The position numbers were made by a program, and so were the translations under genes. Shown here one piece after another: positions 62,348 to 64,000 of a stretch of 64,000 nt of DNA. This DNA comes from CALAGJ01 sp964293305. Its GTDB lineage: Bacteria; Bacteroidota; Bacteroidia; Chitinophagales; Chitinophagaceae. Numbering within the stretch: position 1 is the first letter of the stretch; each line of letters begins with the position of its first letter. Where the stretch lies: assembly GCA_964293305.1 (NCBI GenBank), contig CAXYYO010000004.1:1-64000 (forward strand). Reading direction: 5' to 3'. The notes beneath the pieces were generated by a model. It made no database searches, had not been told where the DNA came from, and saw only the letters and a list, made by a program, of their open reading frames with translations.

Positions 62348-62695
62348 ATGCCTCAAATAGCAGATGATTTACAAATACGGTGGTGGCAACTACTCAATAG
62401 ACTTACAGAACAATTTGGCAAAAAGCCAGATATGGAAGCTATCCTTTTTCTAGTTGGTTTACAAGAAACAAACTTTTTACAAGAAAAAATAACAAAAGAG
62501 CAGAAGCAGGACCTCATGCATGTGGCTATCTGTATCCTATTACAACCTAGTGGTTATTATTTACTTTCACATACTGATGAAGATGGATGGCCACACTTTG
62601 AGCAGCTAAAAGAACTGCCCGCCTTACATTTGCCGGAGCAAGAAAATTTTCTAAAAGATCATATCCTTTTATATTTCTCTAATCAAAATTTCTAA
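62348..62695 (+). CDS. Hypothetical protein, 115 residues
   Basis: The protein is soluble and helical (MPQIADDLQIRWWQLLNRLT at the start), has a conserved-looking middle (MEAILFLVGLQETNFLQ) and an HTDEDGWPHFEQLKELP segment. I recognise no family. The longer frame starting at 62312 is rejected because that ATG lies inside the hairpin stem. The next gene starts 12 bp downstream, so the two may be co-transcribed. Confidence 0.6.
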   Translation: MPQIADDLQIRWWQLLNRLTEQFGKKPDMEAILFLVGLQETNFLQEKITKEQKQDLMHVAICILLQPSGYYLLSHTDEDGWPHFEQLKELPALHLPEQENFLKDHILLYFSNQNF

Positions 62696-62706
62696 ACAAA
62701 AATTCA

Positions 62707-63393
62707 ATGAAGTATTCTTTTTTCTTTTTACTACTTTTTACTTTTTCAACTGCACAATCACAAACAAAAAAGCCTATTCCACCGCCACCGCCTGTAGATA
62801 GACTTGTGGAAATTAAAACACCATTTGGCACTATGGTAGCCAAGCTTTACAACAACACCCCGGTGCACAGAGATAATTTTATCAGTAAGGTAAAATCGAA
62901 GTTTTATGACAGTTTATTATTCCATAGAATCATTCAGGAATTTATGATTCAAGGTGGAGATCCTACGAGTAGAAATGCTGATAGCACAATGGCACTTGGC
63001 AGTGGTGAAGCAGATGGAGCCATGCTGAAGGCAGAATTCAACCCAAAAAATATTCATAAAAAAGGTGCTTTGGCCATGGCACGTACAGACAATCCGGAAA
63101 AGGCAAGCAGTAATTGCCAGTTTTATATTGTACAAGGTAGAAAGTCTGATGAAATTAGTTTAAACATGAATGAATGTAATATTCGAAATGCAAATCCATC
63201 CTTTACCTATAGCGCAGCACAGCGCACTGTGTATAAAGCATCTGGTGGCACACCATTTTTAGACCAGAATTATACCGTGTTTGGCGAACTGATAAAGGGC
63301 CTTGATGTAATAGATAAAATTGCGGCGCAGCCGAAAGATGAAAATGATAGGCCATTAAAAGACGTTATCATGACCATGAGAATGCTCAATTAA
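62707..63393 (+). CDS. Periplasmic cyclophilin-type peptidyl-prolyl isomerase
   Basis: The 228-residue protein has a signal peptide (YSFFFLLLFTFSTAQSQ) and a cyclophilin domain: VEIKTPFGTMVAKLYNNTP, SLLFHRIIQEFMIQGGDPTSR (active-site Arg and Phe-Met-Gln-Gly-Gly-Asp), KKGALAMARTDNPEKASSNCQFYI and FGELIKGLDVIDKIA. It probably speeds proline isomerisation during envelope protein folding. It has an insertion of about 35 residues (SDEISLNMNECNIRNANPS) before the final strand. Confidence 0.93.
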   Translation: MKYSFFFLLLFTFSTAQSQTKKPIPPPPPVDRLVEIKTPFGTMVAKLYNNTPVHRDNFISKVKSKFYDSLLFHRIIQEFMIQGGDPTSRNADSTMALGSGEADGAMLKAEFNPKNIHKKGALAMARTDNPEKASSNCQFYIVQGRKSDEISLNMNECNIRNANPSFTYSAAQRTVYKASGGTPFLDQNYTVFGELIKGLDVIDKIAAQPKDENDRPLKDVIMTMRMLN

Positions 63394-63441
63394 ATTTGGT
63401 GCTCTAAATAAATTCTACACTTTTGTAAAAAATATATTGAT

Positions 63442-63822
63442 ATGAATTTTCCTTCCGATTGTCGTTACACTAAAGACCACGAGTGGTTAAAGATGATAGA
63501 TGCAAATACTGCCTATGTTGGTATTACTGCTTTTGCACAGCATGAGCTGGGCGATATTGTGTATGTAGATGTACCCTCTGTTGGTAATACACTTGCCGAA
63601 GGCGAGGTATTTGGTACTGTAGAAGCTGTAAAAACAGTAAGTGATTTATTTCTACCCATAGCTGCTACTATTTTAGAAGTAAATACTGGCTTAGAAAAGC
63701 AGCCGGAGTTGGTAAACAGCGATCCCTATGGTGAGGGTTGGATGGTAAAAATTGCCTTACAAAATCCTGATGATATCAATGCTTTATTGGATGCAGCTGC
63801 TTATGAAGCTTTGGTAGCCTAA
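63442..63822 (+). CDS. gcvH: Glycine cleavage system H protein
   Basis: H protein carries the lipoyl arm that shuttles the aminomethyl group among the P, T and L proteins. The 126-residue product has CRYTKDHEWLK, the DIVYVDVPSVGNTLAEG strand pair and the lipoylation site Lys64 in GTVEAVKTVSDLF. The other glycine cleavage genes are not in the window. The next gene starts 8 bp after its stop. Confidence 0.97.
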   Translation: MNFPSDCRYTKDHEWLKMIDANTAYVGITAFAQHELGDIVYVDVPSVGNTLAEGEVFGTVEAVKTVSDLFLPIAATILEVNTGLEKQPELVNSDPYGEGWMVKIALQNPDDINALLDAAAYEALVA

Positions 63823-63830
63823 TAAATATA

Positions 63831-64000
63831 ATGGCTGAAGAAATAAAATATGTAGAAGCCGACCTGGTGTTGTTATTAAAACAACGAAGTCAGGAGGCTT
63901 TTCGTTATTTGTACGATAACTATTCCGGTGCCCTACACACTACCGTAATTGTAATCGTAAAAGATACAGCCTATGCCGCTGATATACTTCAGGAAGTATT
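63831..64000 (+). CDS. Sigma-70 family sigma factor (N-terminal part, cut by window edge)
   Basis: An ATG at 63831 opens a frame that runs off the window. The first 56 codons read MAEEIKYVEADLVLLLKQRS, then EAFRYLYDNYSGALHTTVIV and AYAADILQEV. This is the start of region 2 of an ECF-type sigma factor, with the ADILQEV segment matching the AEDIxQEV pattern. Its end, and any anti-sigma partner, lie outside the window. Confidence 0.8.
   Translation, partial: MAEEIKYVEADLVLLLKQRSQEAFRYLYDNYSGALHTTVIVIVKDTAYAADILQEV

Overview
The window is about 64 kb of chromosome from an AT-rich member of the Bacteroidota, most likely the family Chitinophagaceae. Supporting signs are a SusC/SusD pair with a DUF1735-type lipoprotein, a PorT-type type IX secretion gene directly after menG, a DUF6089 outer-membrane protein, a 1107-residue SecA, a long signal peptidase I, and promoters of the Bacteroidota type (TAnnTTTG, often TAnnTTTGC) instead of the E. 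coli -10 box. Family and function calls are from reading the sequence; no database search was run.

Layout. 0.4-9.2 kb: recA, a TonB-C-like secreted protein, secA, a MORN-repeat protein, a DUF6089 barrel and nadK. 9.3-17 kb: an accessory-looking block with an ECF-type sigma factor and a membrane anti-sigma-like TPR protein on the minus strand, diverging from a sulfatase-like lipoprotein that lacks its catalytic Cys/Ser, a PKD-like secreted protein and a TPR-CHAT lipoprotein; a lone receiver protein follows. 17-22 kb: cdd, lepB, a decayed MerR/B12-binding regulator, an H1-like Ala/Lys/Pro repeat protein, and rpmA/rplU. 22-32 kb: a GH3-like enzyme, a thioredoxin-like/parvulin pair, rpoN, a PAP2-like membrane protein, and a kinase-RapZ(C) fusion overlapping a sugar-1-phosphate nucleotidyltransferase. 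32-43 kb: an octaheme cytochrome-TPR protein, dnaX, asd, the compact operon rnhB-rlpA-two glycosyltransferases, and a cold-shock-domain protein. 43-49.5 kb: menG-porT, tsaD, a sigma-54 activator/histidine kinase pair, an FKBP and tRNA-Leu(CAA). 49.7-64 kb: a SusC/SusD/DUF1735 uptake operon, tex, two class-V PLP enzymes (one is kynureninase), an L,D-transpeptidase-like protein, a zinc metallopeptidase, a cyclophilin, gcvH, and a sigma-70 gene cut by the window edge.

Most of the window is housekeeping. The parts most worth a second look are the sigma/anti-sigma block with the TPR-CHAT lipoprotein (a possible envelope protease-signalling locus), the kinase-RapZ fusion with its nucleotidyltransferase partner (amino-sugar salvage or sensing), two A9 slippery runs in dnaX, and the pseudogenised B12-type photoregulator that still has an inverted repeat in front of it. 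I saw no CRISPR array, intact insertion sequence, prophage or rRNA.
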